NCBI RefSeq assembly: GCF_019550915.1
Contig: NZ_JAHWCI010000010.1
Location: 1-36,605, forward strand
DNA: 36,605 bases
Direction of reading: 5' to 3'
Origin: Mumia sp. zg.B17
Lineage (GTDB): Bacteria > Actinomycetota > Actinomycetes > Propionibacteriales > Nocardioidaceae
Shown here piece after piece: positions 1 through 8,129 of this stretch. The stretch's first letter is position 1; every line of letters starts with the position of its first letter. The notes beneath the pieces are model-generated. The model was not told the origin of the DNA and did not search any database. It was given only the letters and a program-made list of their open reading frames with translations. The position numbers were made by a program, and so were the translations under genes.

Positions 1-3000
1 ACATCACCAGGATCGACCGTGGAACCCGACGGCGGATCACTCGTCTTCAGCACCGTCCACGTGCTCGCCGGCGGCACAGCATTGTCGTCGTTGGTGATCG
101 TGCACGTCACGTCCGCGCCGTTGGGGACGGCGAGACTGCCGTCGTCGTCGACGGGCAACTGCGTGTTCGCGGCGACGCACTCCCACGGCGACGCGGTGTA
201 ACCCGAAGGCCCGAACTCCTCGAGCTGGTAGGTGCCGGCGTTCACCGTCACACCGGTCACCGCCTCAGACCCGGTGACGCCCGACAGTGGCGTCGGACCG
301 TCAGCGGCCACCGTCCAGTCGGTCGGCTCCGCCGTACCACCGTCGTCGTTGACGACCTCCTTGACCAGCGTGAGCGTGGCCGGCTGGTCGTCGTTGACGA
401 TCGTGCAGGTGGCCGCCTCACCGTTGGCCAAGGTGATCCTCGCACCGTCGATGACACCGCCCCCGCCGCAGATCCAGTCGCTCGCGTCATAACCGGCAGG
501 CCCAGACTCCGACAGGTCGTACGCGCCAGCAGAAACCTCCGCGTCGGTCACGGCCGCCTCACCAGTCACGCCGGAGATCGTCGTCGGCCCCGTCGCGGTC
601 AACGTCCAGTCACCGATCACCGCCGTCCCGCCGTTGTCGTTGAAGACCGCCTTCACCAACGTCAACCTCGCCGGCTCGTCGTTGTTGGTGATCGTGCAGG
701 TCACGTCCCCACCGTTGGCGACCGAGACGGTCGCACCCTCGATCGTCGCGCCGGTGCAGGTCCAGTCCGACGCTGCGTAACCGGCCGGCCCGTCAACCTC
801 CGACAGGTCGTACTCACCCGCCTCCACCGTCGCACCAGTCACCGCGTCACTGCCAGTAACACCGCTGATCGGCGTCGGCCCATCAGCAGACAGAGTCCAC
901 TCCGTCGCCTCCGCCGACCCACCGTTGTCGTTCACCACGTCCTTCACCAACGTCAACGTGCCCGGCGCATCGTCATTCGTGATCGTGCACGTCACGTCAG
1001 CACCGAGGCCGACGGACACGGATCCTGCGACCACGGGTAGCGAAGTCCCGTCCGTGACGCACACCCACTGCGAGGCCCCGTACCCCGCCGGTCCCCCAGA
1101 CTCGGCCAAGGCGTAGGAGCCGACCGCCACGTCCCTGTTCGTCACCGGCGCAGACCCCGTCACCCCCGAGATGCCCCCGGTCGGCCCCGTCGCCGACAAC
1201 GTCCAGTCCGTCGGCGCCGCAGTGCCGCCGGCGTCGTTGACGACCTCCTTCACCAGCGTCAACGACGATGGCCGAGCAGTGTTGGTGATCGTGCAGGTCA
1301 CGCTGGCGCCGTTGGCGAGCGTGACGGCAGAGCCCTCGAGCGTCCCGCCGGTCCCCTCACAGGTCCAGTCGCTCGCGTCATACCCTTCCGGGCCGGCCTC
1401 GCTCAGGTCATAGGTCCCGGCGATCACGTTCACGTCAGTGACACCGTCGGCGCCGTCGCCGCTGACCGGGTCCTGGTCTGGGATGTCCTGCGGCGTCGCC
1501 GTCAGCGTCCAGTCCGCCGGTGTCTGCGTCGCCCCGGTCGAGCCGGCGTCGACGAGCTTGCGCAGCGTCAGCTGCGCGGGGTCGTCCGTGTTGGTGAAGA
1601 CGCACACGACGTTCTCGCCGGCGCGCACGACGACCTCAGTTGCTGGCTGCGGCGTCCCGTCGACGAAGCACAGCAGCTCGGTGAGCTCGTAACCCTCCAC
1701 CCCTGACTCACTCAGCGTGTACGGATGGTTCGGACGGACCTCGACCGACTGGGCCTCACCGCGGGCTTCACCGATCACCGCGACGTCGGCGAGTCCCGGC
1801 ACCGCCGGCACCGGGCTCGGCTCAGCACGCAGCGTGAAGTCTGCGGCGACGGCCGTACCGCCGGAGTTGTTGACGACATCCTTCGCGAGCGTGAGGAGTC
1901 CAGTCTGGTTGGTCGCGGTGCAGCTGATGCGTTCCGCGATCGGGACGGTGACGCCGCCGTTGAGGCCGTCGTTGAAGCCGGGGATCTGGCCGCCGTCGGC
2001 GTCGATGCGGATACACGTCCACGAGCCCGTGGAGAGCGGATAGGTCTGCAGGTTCGTCCGGTTGTCGACCTGGAGGTACGTCGGAGGGCCGCCGGACTCG
2101 GCGAGCTGGTACGGGATGCCCGCGGTGACGATCTGGTCGGTGACCGCGGCGCTTCCGGCCTGTCCGCTCGGGCCGGGCAGCTGCCCCGCCGGTGTGCCGG
2201 GAGCGGGAAGGGCGGCCAGGTCCCACAGGGTCGGGGCGGCGCTTCCCTCGACGTCCTTGGCGAGCGTGAGGCGCGACTCGCAGTCGACCGTGTTGCGGAC
2301 GGTGTAGCTGTTGGCGCCCTCGACCAGATCAGCCGCGTACCCGGTGTCGGCCAGGGGGATCGGCGTCACCGGTTCACCGCCGATCTCCACGATCTCGCCC
2401 GGAGAGACCTCGCAAAGGTCAGGATCGATAGCAGGCGCCTCCAGCGTCACCTCCTCGTCGATCACGACCTGTTCACCCGCCACGTATCCCGTCCGGGTGA
2501 CCCCCCACCCCTGGTCGGTCGCCGGGTCGTCGCCTGGACCGGTGAGCGTCAGCTGAGCAGTGAACCCCGAGGGCTGATTGCCCTCCGGCACGGGGTCGGC
2601 GCCGTTGATCACCCACTCTTTGTCCACCGTCACCGACGCCGGTGCCGCCGCCTGGTTGTAGACCGTGCAGCTCACCGCGGCCGTGCTCGACACGTCCACC
2701 GTGAAGCCCGCCGCCCCGGCGTTGACGACGGGCACGCTCGCGCCCGTGTCGAGGTTCGTACAGACGGCGTTCGCTCCGCCCACCGGGAAGAGCGCGGTCC
2801 CCGGCTGAGTCTGCTCCTGCACCTCGATCGCGCCGGAGGTCACGCCGCCGCTGAAGGTGATGGGATAGTTCACCGCGCTGGAGGAGTCCGTCGTCGCGCT
2901 CGTCGTCGGCAGTGTCACACCGGTCGACGCGGTCGAGGCATCGAAGGTCCATCCGGCGCCGCCGGGCGTGGCGTTGGCGATGTCGCCGTCGGCGCCGACG

Positions 3001-4280
3001 ATCTGCTTGACCACCGACAAGGAGCCGGCACAGTCTCCGAGCGCCAGCTCGCGCAGCGCGTCACCCACAACCCCGTAGTTGGAGACCTGGTAGTAGTCGG
3101 CGGTCGACGCGTTCGTCCCGTCGTACCGGGTCGGGCCCGAGATCGCCGACAGGTTGAGTCGAGTGGCCGGGTCGCTCACCCCCGCGCCGACGCCGACGGC
3201 GATCGTCCGCGTGCCCTTCGCCTTGAGGGCGTTGGCCGAGAAGATCCCGTTCTCCGTCTCGCGAAGTCGGTTGAAGTTGCCGGGGCCCTCTGCAGGCTGG
3301 GAGTAGTACGTCGGGTCACCATCGGTGATGACGACCGCGATGTCGTACGTCGGTGACGATTGCGCTGCGACCGCCAGCCCGCGGTCCCAGTTCGTGCCGC
3401 CACTGGCGGTCCAGCTGGTGTACCGCGACTTGAAGTCGTCCGCGCCGTTCTGTGTGGAGACGGGCACGAGGCCTGGATAGTTCTGAGTCGCCCCGAGCGC
3501 AGGTGAGGTCGTCGAGAACGAGAAGAGCGCCATCTGCGACGGCGTCCCGACGAGCGAGTCGGTGAAGGTGTCTGCTGCGGCCTTGAGATTCGCGAGCTGA
3601 GGAGCAGTAACCGATCCCGACAGATCCAGGATCAGCGCGACGTCGAGCCCGCACTGCTGCACGGGCGCTGGGTTGACCCGGGACTGCTGCCAGACGCCGC
3701 TGGACGCCACACGGTTCGTGTTTCCCGAACCGATCATGAAGTCGGCGGCCGAGGTGTAGGTGTTGCCGGCGCGCAGGGTCGTGCCCGTCCGGAACCGGTA
3801 CGGCGTCTCCTGCGACCCGCTCCCATCACCGTTGCCCGTACGGAGGGTCGGGTTCTCGGTGAAGCCGGAGGGCGCGTCGGTCTGGACGATCCAGAACCTC
3901 CGGTCGCAGTTGACCCCTGCGCCACCCAGGCATCCGGCCGCCCCGGTCTGGGTGTTGGGGACGACGAAGCTGCAGTCCCCGTCGGCGTCCGAGACACACG
4001 TGGCCCAGCTGTCGGCGACCGGGGTCGTCGGCGCGGTGGTGCCGTTGTACAGCTGCAGCGTGGTGCCGGCCAGGTTGGTGACGCCGGTCGTGCCGACACG
4101 ATCGGCGCCCACCTTGACCGTGATGACGGCGTTGGTGCCTGTCGCCGGCGGGACGTCCGCAGGCGCAACGGCCGGCACCGCACCCGTAGGCGGCGCGCCG
4201 AGGAGACCCATCAGCAACAACACCGCGGCCGACGCCACGAAGCGACCCGACCGCTTGTTCCAGAATTCCTTGCCGCCCAT
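1..4280 (-). CDS. Secreted vWA adhesin with SpaA-like repeats (3' partial)
   Basis: An uninterrupted frame runs from ATG at 4280 off the left edge (1426 codons here), with GGGGGAT as ribosome site. Residues 1 to about 36 form a signal peptide. A von Willebrand A domain lies at about 205-415, with the MIDAS motif DLSGS at 219-223, then SGGTN and VVITDGD. About nine prealbumin/SpaA-like units follow, most 97-106 residues long. The last four to six share LTLVK-x-VVND-x-GG near the start, LSE-x-GPAGY in the middle and VTCTITNDD at the end. The Lys, Glu and Asn are placed as in CnaB domains that form Lys-Asn isopeptide bonds, and two Cys per unit could form a disulfide. The visible end (TWTVLKTSDPP, then VDPGD) starts a DUF11/DUF7927-like domain. 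This architecture suits a wall-anchored adhesin or pilus-tip protein. A sortase signal would lie outside the window, so anchoring is unproven. Confidence 0.88.
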   Translation of the reverse strand, partial: MGGKEFWNKRSGRFVASAAVLLLMGLLGAPPTGAVPAVAPADVPPATGTNAVITVKVGADRVGTTGVTNLAGTTLQLYNGTTAPTTPVADSWATCVSDADGDCSFVVPNTQTGAAGCLGGAGVNCDRRFWIVQTDAPSGFTENPTLRTGNGDGSGSQETPYRFRTGTTLRAGNTYTSAADFMIGSGNTNRVASSGVWQQSRVNPAPVQQCGLDVALILDLSGSVTAPQLANLKAAADTFTDSLVGTPSQMALFSFSTTSPALGATQNYPGLVPVSTQNGADDFKSRYTSWTASGGTNWDRGLAVAAQSSPTYDIAVVITDGDPTYYSQPAEGPGNFNRLRETENGIFSANALKAKGTRTIAVGVGAGVSDPATRLNLSAISGPTRYDGTNASTADYYQVSNYGVVGDALRELALGDCAGSLSVVKQIVGADGDIANATPGGAGWTFDASTASTGVTLPTTSATTDSSSAVNYPITFSGGVTSGAIEVQEQTQPGTALFPVGGANAVCTNLDTGASVPVVNAGAAGFTVDVSSTAAVSCTVYNQAAAPASVTVDKEWVINGADPVPEGNQPSGFTAQLTLTGPGDDPATDQGWGVTRTGYVAGEQVVIDEEVTLEAPAIDPDLCEVSPGEIVEIGGEPVTPIPLADTGYAADLVEGANSYTVRNTVDCESRLTLAKDVEGSAAPTLWDLAALPAPGTPAGQLPGPSGQAGSAAVTDQIVTAGIPYQLAESGGPPTYLQVDNRTNLQTYPLSTGSWTCIRIDADGGQIPGFNDGLNGGVTVPIAERISCTATNQTGLLTLAKDVVNNSGGTAVAADFTLRAEPSPVPAVPGLADVAVIGEARGEAQSVEVRPNHPYTLSESGVEGYELTELLCFVDGTPQPATEVVVRAGENVVCVFTNTDDPAQLTLRKLVDAGSTGATQTPADWTLTATPQDIPDQDPVSGDGADGVTDVNVIAGTYDLSEAGPEGYDASDWTCEGTGGTLEGSAVTLANGASVTCTITNTARPSSLTLVKEVVNDAGGTAAPTDWTLSATGPTGGISGVTGSAPVTNRDVAVGSYALAESGGPAGYGASQWVCVTDGTSLPVVAGSVSVGLGADVTCTITNDDAPGTLTLVKDVVNDNGGSAEATEWTLSADGPTPISGVTGSDAVTGATVEAGEYDLSEVDGPAGYAASDWTCTGATIEGATVSVANGGDVTCTITNNDEPARLTLVKAVFNDNGGTAVIGDWTLTATGPTTISGVTGEAAVTDAEVSAGAYDLSESGPAGYDASDWICGGGGVIDGARITLANGEAATCTIVNDDQPATLTLVKEVVNDDGGTAEPTDWTVAADGPTPLSGVTGSEAVTGVTVNAGTYQLEEFGPSGYTASPWECVAANTQLPVDDDGSLAVPNGADVTCTITNDDNAVPPASTWTVLKTSDPPSGSTVDPGD

Positions 4281-4300
4281 GGATCCCCCAACCCGGCCCA

Positions 4301-4319
4301 TGCGTGACGCACTCACGCA
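4301..4319. promoter_or_regulatory. Perfect inverted repeat upstream of the adhesin
   Basis: TGCGTGA-CGCAC-TCACGCA is a perfect 7-bp inverted repeat with a 5-nt spacer. It lies 20 nt upstream of the adhesin start codon, in the 115-nt gap after cbs. Its place suggests a repressor operator or a leader hairpin near the ribosome site. No clear -35/-10 pair was found beside it. Confidence 0.5.
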
Positions 4320-4395
4320 CCCATAACGGGCATCCTGCCCCAGATGGGACGAACCGGCACACGGGAGCCGGGTCGGGGGCCAGAGGGCTGGAGGG

Positions 4396-5769
4396 TCAGA
4401 GCGTGGCGACGTACCCGAGGAGGTCCTGACGGGTCAGCACGCCGACCGGATCCCCGTCCTCGTGGACGACGACCGCATCGGCGTTCTCGAGCTCGCCGAC
4501 GGCCTCCTCGACCGGCTCACCGGCTCCCACGCTGGGCAGCGGCGGCGCCATGTGCTCCTCGACCATGTCGGAGAGCGACGCGACTCCGTGGAACAGCTTG
4601 TCGAGCAGGTCGCGCTCACTGACCGCTCCCGCGACCTCTGCGGCACGGATCGGCGGCTCGGCCAGCAGGACCGGCATCTGCGAGACGCCGTACTCCCTGA
4701 GGATCTTGACCGCCTCGGCGACCGACTCGTGCGGGTGCGTGTGCACGAGGTCGGGGAGGCGCCCGTCCTTGTCGCGAAGCAGGTCACCGACCGTCCGCTC
4801 ACCCCGGGGCGGGGTGAGGAAGCCGTAGCGGGAGAGCCACTCGTCGTCGAAGACCTTGGTCAGGTAGCCCCGGCCGCCGTCGGGCAGCAGCACCACGATC
4901 ACTGCCTCAGGATCGTTCAGCTCCTTCGCAAGGCGCACGGCCGCGGCGGCCGCCATGCCCGACGAGCCGCCGACCAGCATGGCCTCCTCGCGGGCGAGAC
5001 GTCGCGTCGTCGCGAACGAGTCGGCGTCGCTCACCTCGATGATGCGGTCGCAGATGTCACGGTCGTACGTGTCAGGCCAGAAGTCCTCACCGACGCCCTC
5101 GACGAGGTACGGGCGACCGGTCCCGCCGGAGTAGACCGACCCGTGCGGATCGGCGCCGACGATCTGGACCCGCCCGTCGCTGACCTCCTTGAGGTAGCGG
5201 CCCGTGCCCGAGATCGTCCCACCCGTCCCGATGCCGGCGACGAAGTGCGTGATGCGGCCCTCGGTCTGTGCCCACACCTCAGGCCCGGTCGTCTCGTAGT
5301 GCGTGCGGGGGTTGTTCTCGTTCGCGTACTGGTTGGGCTTCCACGCGCCGTCGATCTCGCGGACCAGGCGGTCCGAGACGGAGTAGTAGGAGCTCGGGTG
5401 CTCCGGCGGCACCGCCGTCGGGCACACGACGACCTCGGCGCCGTACGCCGTAAGGACGTTGCGCTTGTCCTCGCTCACCTTGTCGGGGCACACGAAGACG
5501 CAGTGGTAGCCCTTCTCCTGGGCGACCATCGCGAGGCCCACCCCGGTGTTGCCGCTGGTCGGCTCGACGATCGTGCCGCCCGGCTTGAGCTCGCCGGACT
5601 CCTCGGCGGCCTCGACCATCCGGGGGGCGATGCGGTCCTTCACGCTCCCGCCCGGGTTGAAGTACTCGACCTTGGCCAGCACGAGGCCGGGTGCGTCGTC
5701 GGTCACTCTCCTGAGCTTGACCAGCGGTGTGTCACCGACGAGGTCAAGCAGCGCGTTAGCGTAGTCCAC
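4396..5769 (-). CDS. cbs: Cystathionine beta-synthase
   Basis: A PLP enzyme that joins serine and homocysteine into cystathionine, the first step of transsulfuration. The 457-residue protein has the full two-part layout. The fold-II PLP domain has GGSVKDR with the Schiff-base lysine at K44, SGNTG at 72-76, GTGGT at 181-185 and GGSSG at 267-271. A pair of CBS regulatory domains spans about 326-457. The CBS pair separates it from plain cysteine synthase (about 310 residues). The GTG start at 5769 has no Shine-Dalgarno but lies 6 nt after a TAGACT -10 box, so the mRNA is probably leaderless. No cystathionine gamma-lyase gene is adjacent in the window. Members of this family can also use O-acetylserine, so substrate preference is not certain. 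Confidence 0.95.
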   Translation of the reverse strand: MDYANALLDLVGDTPLVKLRRVTDDAPGLVLAKVEYFNPGGSVKDRIAPRMVEAAEESGELKPGGTIVEPTSGNTGVGLAMVAQEKGYHCVFVCPDKVSEDKRNVLTAYGAEVVVCPTAVPPEHPSSYYSVSDRLVREIDGAWKPNQYANENNPRTHYETTGPEVWAQTEGRITHFVAGIGTGGTISGTGRYLKEVSDGRVQIVGADPHGSVYSGGTGRPYLVEGVGEDFWPDTYDRDICDRIIEVSDADSFATTRRLAREEAMLVGGSSGMAAAAAVRLAKELNDPEAVIVVLLPDGGRGYLTKVFDDEWLSRYGFLTPPRGERTVGDLLRDKDGRLPDLVHTHPHESVAEAVKILREYGVSQMPVLLAEPPIRAAEVAGAVSERDLLDKLFHGVASLSDMVEEHMAPPLPSVGAGEPVEEAVGELENADAVVVHEDGDPVGVLTRQDLLGYVATL

Positions 5770-5775
5770 ACCCTC

Positions 5776-5781
5776 AGTCTA
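5776..5781 (-). promoter_or_regulatory. -10 box of a leaderless cbs promoter
   Basis: TAGACT (TANNNT) is followed by 6 nt and then the GTG start of cbs, so transcription should begin at or next to the start codon. There is no Shine-Dalgarno and no good -35 hexamer. Confidence 0.55.
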
Positions 5782-5831
5782 GGGAACCCTCGCGAAGGCG
5801 AGCACAGCGAAGGGGATGATGGTGTGAGTCG

Positions 5832-6806
5832 ATGACCCGGGCACGAGCAGCGCGCAGGCTGGCCGCCGCCGCCATCGTCGGAGGCGGCGGTGTCGGGGTG
5901 CTGGGGGGCAGCGCCGTCGGGCTCCTCAAGATGCAGGCCGGACTCGCACGCCGTGCGATCGGGGTCAGCGACGAACGCCCTCCCTCCCCCGACGGTGTCT
6001 ACGGTGCCGATCTGCCCGGAGACCCGCTGCGGTTCGTCATGCTCGGCGACTCCACGGGCGTCGGCTACGGGATGACGCGGGCCGAGGACACTCCTCCTTC
6101 CCTCATCGGTGCCGGGCTGTCCCAGATTGCCGGGCGTCCGGTCGAGGTGACCAGCCAGGCCGTGGTCGGCGCTGTCTCGGCCGATCTCGCGGAGCAGGTC
6201 GAGCTCGCCCTGCCGACGAGGCCCCACGTCGCGGCGATCGTCATCGGCGCCAACGACGTCACCCACGTGAGCAACGTCAACGCGATCTCCGGCGCGGTCG
6301 CCGCGCTGGGTGAAGCGGTGCGGGCCCTGCGCCAGCACGGGTGCGAGGTCGTCGTCGGGACGTGCCCCGATCTCGGCTCCGTCCGCCCCCTGCCGCAGCC
6401 GCTGCGCTTGATCGCCCGCCAGTTCAGCCGGAGGCTGGCCGCCGCCCAGGTCATCACGGTGGTCGAGGCCGGAGGGCGCGCGGTGTCGCTGAGCGACCTG
6501 CTGCAACGCGACTTCTGGAGCGCGCCGACCGAGATGTTCGGTGACGACCGCTTCCACCCGTCGGCGACCGGCTATGCCAGCATGGTCGCCGCGATGCTGC
6601 CGTCCGTCGCGGTGGCCGCAGGCGTGTGGGACGAGGACGAGGAGTCCGCCGCCTTCCCTGAGGGCGTCGTGCTGCCCATATCGTTCGCCGCTGCCGAGGC
6701 GGCCGACACCGCCGGCACCGAGGTCTCCCGTACGCAGGTCGGCGGCGCCGAACGCGGCCCGCGGGGGCGTTGGGCCGCACTGCGGGTCGTACGCCGATCG
6801 CCCTGA
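5832..6806 (+). CDS. SGNH/GDSL-family hydrolase
   Basis: A 324-residue esterase/lipase-type hydrolase. Residues 8-32 form a hydrophobic, Ala/Gly-rich N-terminal segment after several Arg, read as an uncleaved signal anchor or signal peptide, so the enzyme probably acts outside the membrane. SGNH blocks are clear: GDST with nucleophile S74 (block I), GAND at 139-142 (block III) and DDRFHPS at 238-244 with the catalytic Asp/His pair (block V). The substrate cannot be told; relatives act on acyl or acetyl esters of lipids and wall glycans. The Shine-Dalgarno is weak, and the gene diverges from cbs with a gap of 62 nt. The C-terminal 60 residues are Ala- and Arg-rich and probably disordered. Confidence 0.85.
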   Translation: MTRARAARRLAAAAIVGGGGVGVLGGSAVGLLKMQAGLARRAIGVSDERPPSPDGVYGADLPGDPLRFVMLGDSTGVGYGMTRAEDTPPSLIGAGLSQIAGRPVEVTSQAVVGAVSADLAEQVELALPTRPHVAAIVIGANDVTHVSNVNAISGAVAALGEAVRALRQHGCEVVVGTCPDLGSVRPLPQPLRLIARQFSRRLAAAQVITVVEAGGRAVSLSDLLQRDFWSAPTEMFGDDRFHPSATGYASMVAAMLPSVAVAAGVWDEDEESAAFPEGVVLPISFAAAEAADTAGTEVSRTQVGGAERGPRGRWAALRVVRRSP

Positions 6807-6816
6807 TCGTCGATCG

Positions 6817-6879
6817 CCAGGGAGTGACCCGCGAGGGCCGGAGAGTGACCCGCGAGCGCCAGAGAGTGACCCGCGAGGG
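6817..6879. repeat. Three 21-bp tandem repeats
   Basis: Three head-to-tail 21-bp units at 6817-6837, 6838-6858 and 6859-6879 share the core GAGTGACCCGCGAG with one to three changes per unit. They fill the gap between the SGNH hydrolase stop and the terminator hairpin and are not part of either gene. Confidence 0.85.
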
Positions 6880-6888
6880 GAAAGGGGA

Positions 6889-6920
6889 GCGCCCCGCCCC
6901 TCTGACGAGGGACGGGGCGC
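6889..6920. terminator. Bidirectional terminator hairpin
   Basis: A 14-bp inverted repeat with a single C-A mismatch (arms 6889-6902 and 6907-6920, loop TGAC) lies between the convergent SGNH hydrolase and Bax inhibitor-1 genes. It is very GC-rich and lacks a clean U-tract, which is common for actinobacterial terminators. Confidence 0.75.
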
Positions 6921-6935
6921 CGGAGGTCCGACCTG

Positions 6936-7796
6936 CTAGTTGTCTCCGCGCAGGATCGCGAGGATGCGCAGGATCTCGATGTAGAGCCAGATCAGCGTGA
7001 CCGTCAGTCCGAACGCGGCGCGCCAGGACTCGCGCTCCGGGAGACCGGCCTTGATGCCGTTCTCGACGAAGTCGAAGTCGAGGATCAGGCACAGCACACC
7101 GAGGACGACGGCGATGCAGCTGACGATCAGGCCGAGCATCGAGAAGTCGCGGATGCCGAAGTCGGCGCCGAAGAAGCTCAGCACGAAGTTGAGCAGGATG
7201 ACGGCCATGAAGCCGAACAGCGCGGCGGTCACGCCTCGGCGGAACTTGTCCGTGACCTTGATGTTGAAGAAGCGGTAGACGAACAGCGTGCCGGCGAATG
7301 CGGCGATCGTGCCGAGGACGGCCTGCGCGACGATGCCGGGGTCACCGACGTAGGAGGAGACGACCTTCGAGAGGGCACCGACGAAGACGCCCTCGACGAC
7401 CGCATACGCGAGGACGAGCGGCGGGCTGATGACCTTCTTGAAGGAGTTCACCATTGCCAGGACGAAGCCGATGATCGCGCCGCCCGTGGCGAGCGCGAAG
7501 GCGGTCGCGAGCTTGCTCTGGTCGGCCGAGATGTCGCCGATCATGAACCACACGACGGCGGCGCTGAGCGCGGTCAGGCCGATCGTCAGAGCGGTCTTCT
7601 GGACGACCGAGTCGATCGTCATGCGATCGGCGACGGCGGTGCTGTGCGGCCCCTGACCAGAGCCGCCGTCGTAGCCATCGGACTGACCGATCTGCCACGT
7701 GCTGGGGTCCGTGTATCCGGTAGGCGCGGTGCCGGGCCGGGCGGCGCGACCGTTGAACTCGTCGCTGCGGGCAAAGACGGGGTTGTTGCTCTTCAT
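6936..7796 (-). CDS. Bax inhibitor-1/YccA family membrane protein
   Basis: A 286-residue protein with a hydrophilic Gly/Asp-rich N-terminus of about 60 residues followed by seven hydrophobic segments, as in bacterial Bax inhibitor-1 (TMBIM) proteins. Characterised bacterial relatives are pH-sensitive calcium leak channels; the role here is not known. The C-terminal part carries acidic residues near ILDFDFVE, which in the family form the pH-sensing region. The frame is open upstream to 7844, but the start at 7796 is chosen because CGGAGGATTG directly precedes this ATG and the protein then begins MKSNNPVFARSDEFNG. It is monocistronic and convergent with the SGNH hydrolase. Confidence 0.9.
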   Translation of the reverse strand: MKSNNPVFARSDEFNGRAARPGTAPTGYTDPSTWQIGQSDGYDGGSGQGPHSTAVADRMTIDSVVQKTALTIGLTALSAAVVWFMIGDISADQSKLATAFALATGGAIIGFVLAMVNSFKKVISPPLVLAYAVVEGVFVGALSKVVSSYVGDPGIVAQAVLGTIAAFAGTLFVYRFFNIKVTDKFRRGVTAALFGFMAVILLNFVLSFFGADFGIRDFSMLGLIVSCIAVVLGVLCLILDFDFVENGIKAGLPERESWRAAFGLTVTLIWLYIEILRILAILRGDN

Positions 7797-7966
7797 CAAT
7801 CCTCCGTACGGGGGCGGGCTCGGACAGGAGTCCGTCCTGGTCAACCCTACCGGAGCAGCGGTATTCCCTTCAGGACGTTCACCGCGAGCCCCTGCGGGGC
7901 GACAGGCGGCGCGGCAACAGCACCGGAGGGAACGCTCTTACGTATGGTTTCCTGGAAGTCTTCCCC

Positions 7967-7985
7967 CAGAATCACCATGATTCTG
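7967..7985. promoter_or_regulatory. 19-bp perfect palindrome, candidate operator
   Basis: CAGAATCA-CCA-TGATTCTG is a perfect 8-bp inverted repeat with a 3-nt centre. It is A/T-rich against a very GC-rich background and sits 45 nt upstream of the importer's predicted -35 box, which suits a transcription factor site. Confidence 0.5.
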
Positions 7986-8030
7986 AACGATCTCGGATCG
8001 GTATCCGGTTCGTAACCTCCTCGGACACCC

Positions 8031-8059
8031 TGGTCACAGATTCGTCACGGCTGTATCGT
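8031..8059 (+). promoter_or_regulatory. Predicted promoter of the peptide importer operon
   Basis: TGGTCA (8031-8036), a 17-bp spacer and TATCGT (8054-8059) make a plausible SigA-type promoter. Transcription would start near 8066, leaving a leader of about 64 nt before the GTG at 8130. Confidence 0.45.
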
Positions 8060-8129
8060 CTCGCCGGTCGCGTGCGGCAGGATCGACCCAGCCGCCTTGG
8101 CCGAGGGGGCGCACTCTGGGAGGCACACA

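Larger units (their letters stand above)
7797..8129. other. 333-nt divergent intergenic region
   Basis: This gap separates the Bax inhibitor-1 gene (-) from the peptide importer operon (+). It holds a possible -10 box for the minus gene (TAGGGT on minus at 7844-7849), a 19-bp AT-rich palindrome at 7967-7985, a small inverted repeat (CGGAT-CGGT-ATCCG, 7994-8007) and the likely importer promoter at 8031-8059. I see no coding region in it. Confidence 0.6.

Noticed and set aside
1-1700. CRISPR-like spacing of similar blocks
   Set aside because: The blocks are 291-306 bp apart, in frame and encode protein repeats with diverged codons; no short identical repeats with unique spacers.
7994-8007. Small palindrome CGGAT-CGGT-ATCCG
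   Set aside because: Only a 5-bp stem; listed with the intergenic region but not strong enough to stand as its own site.
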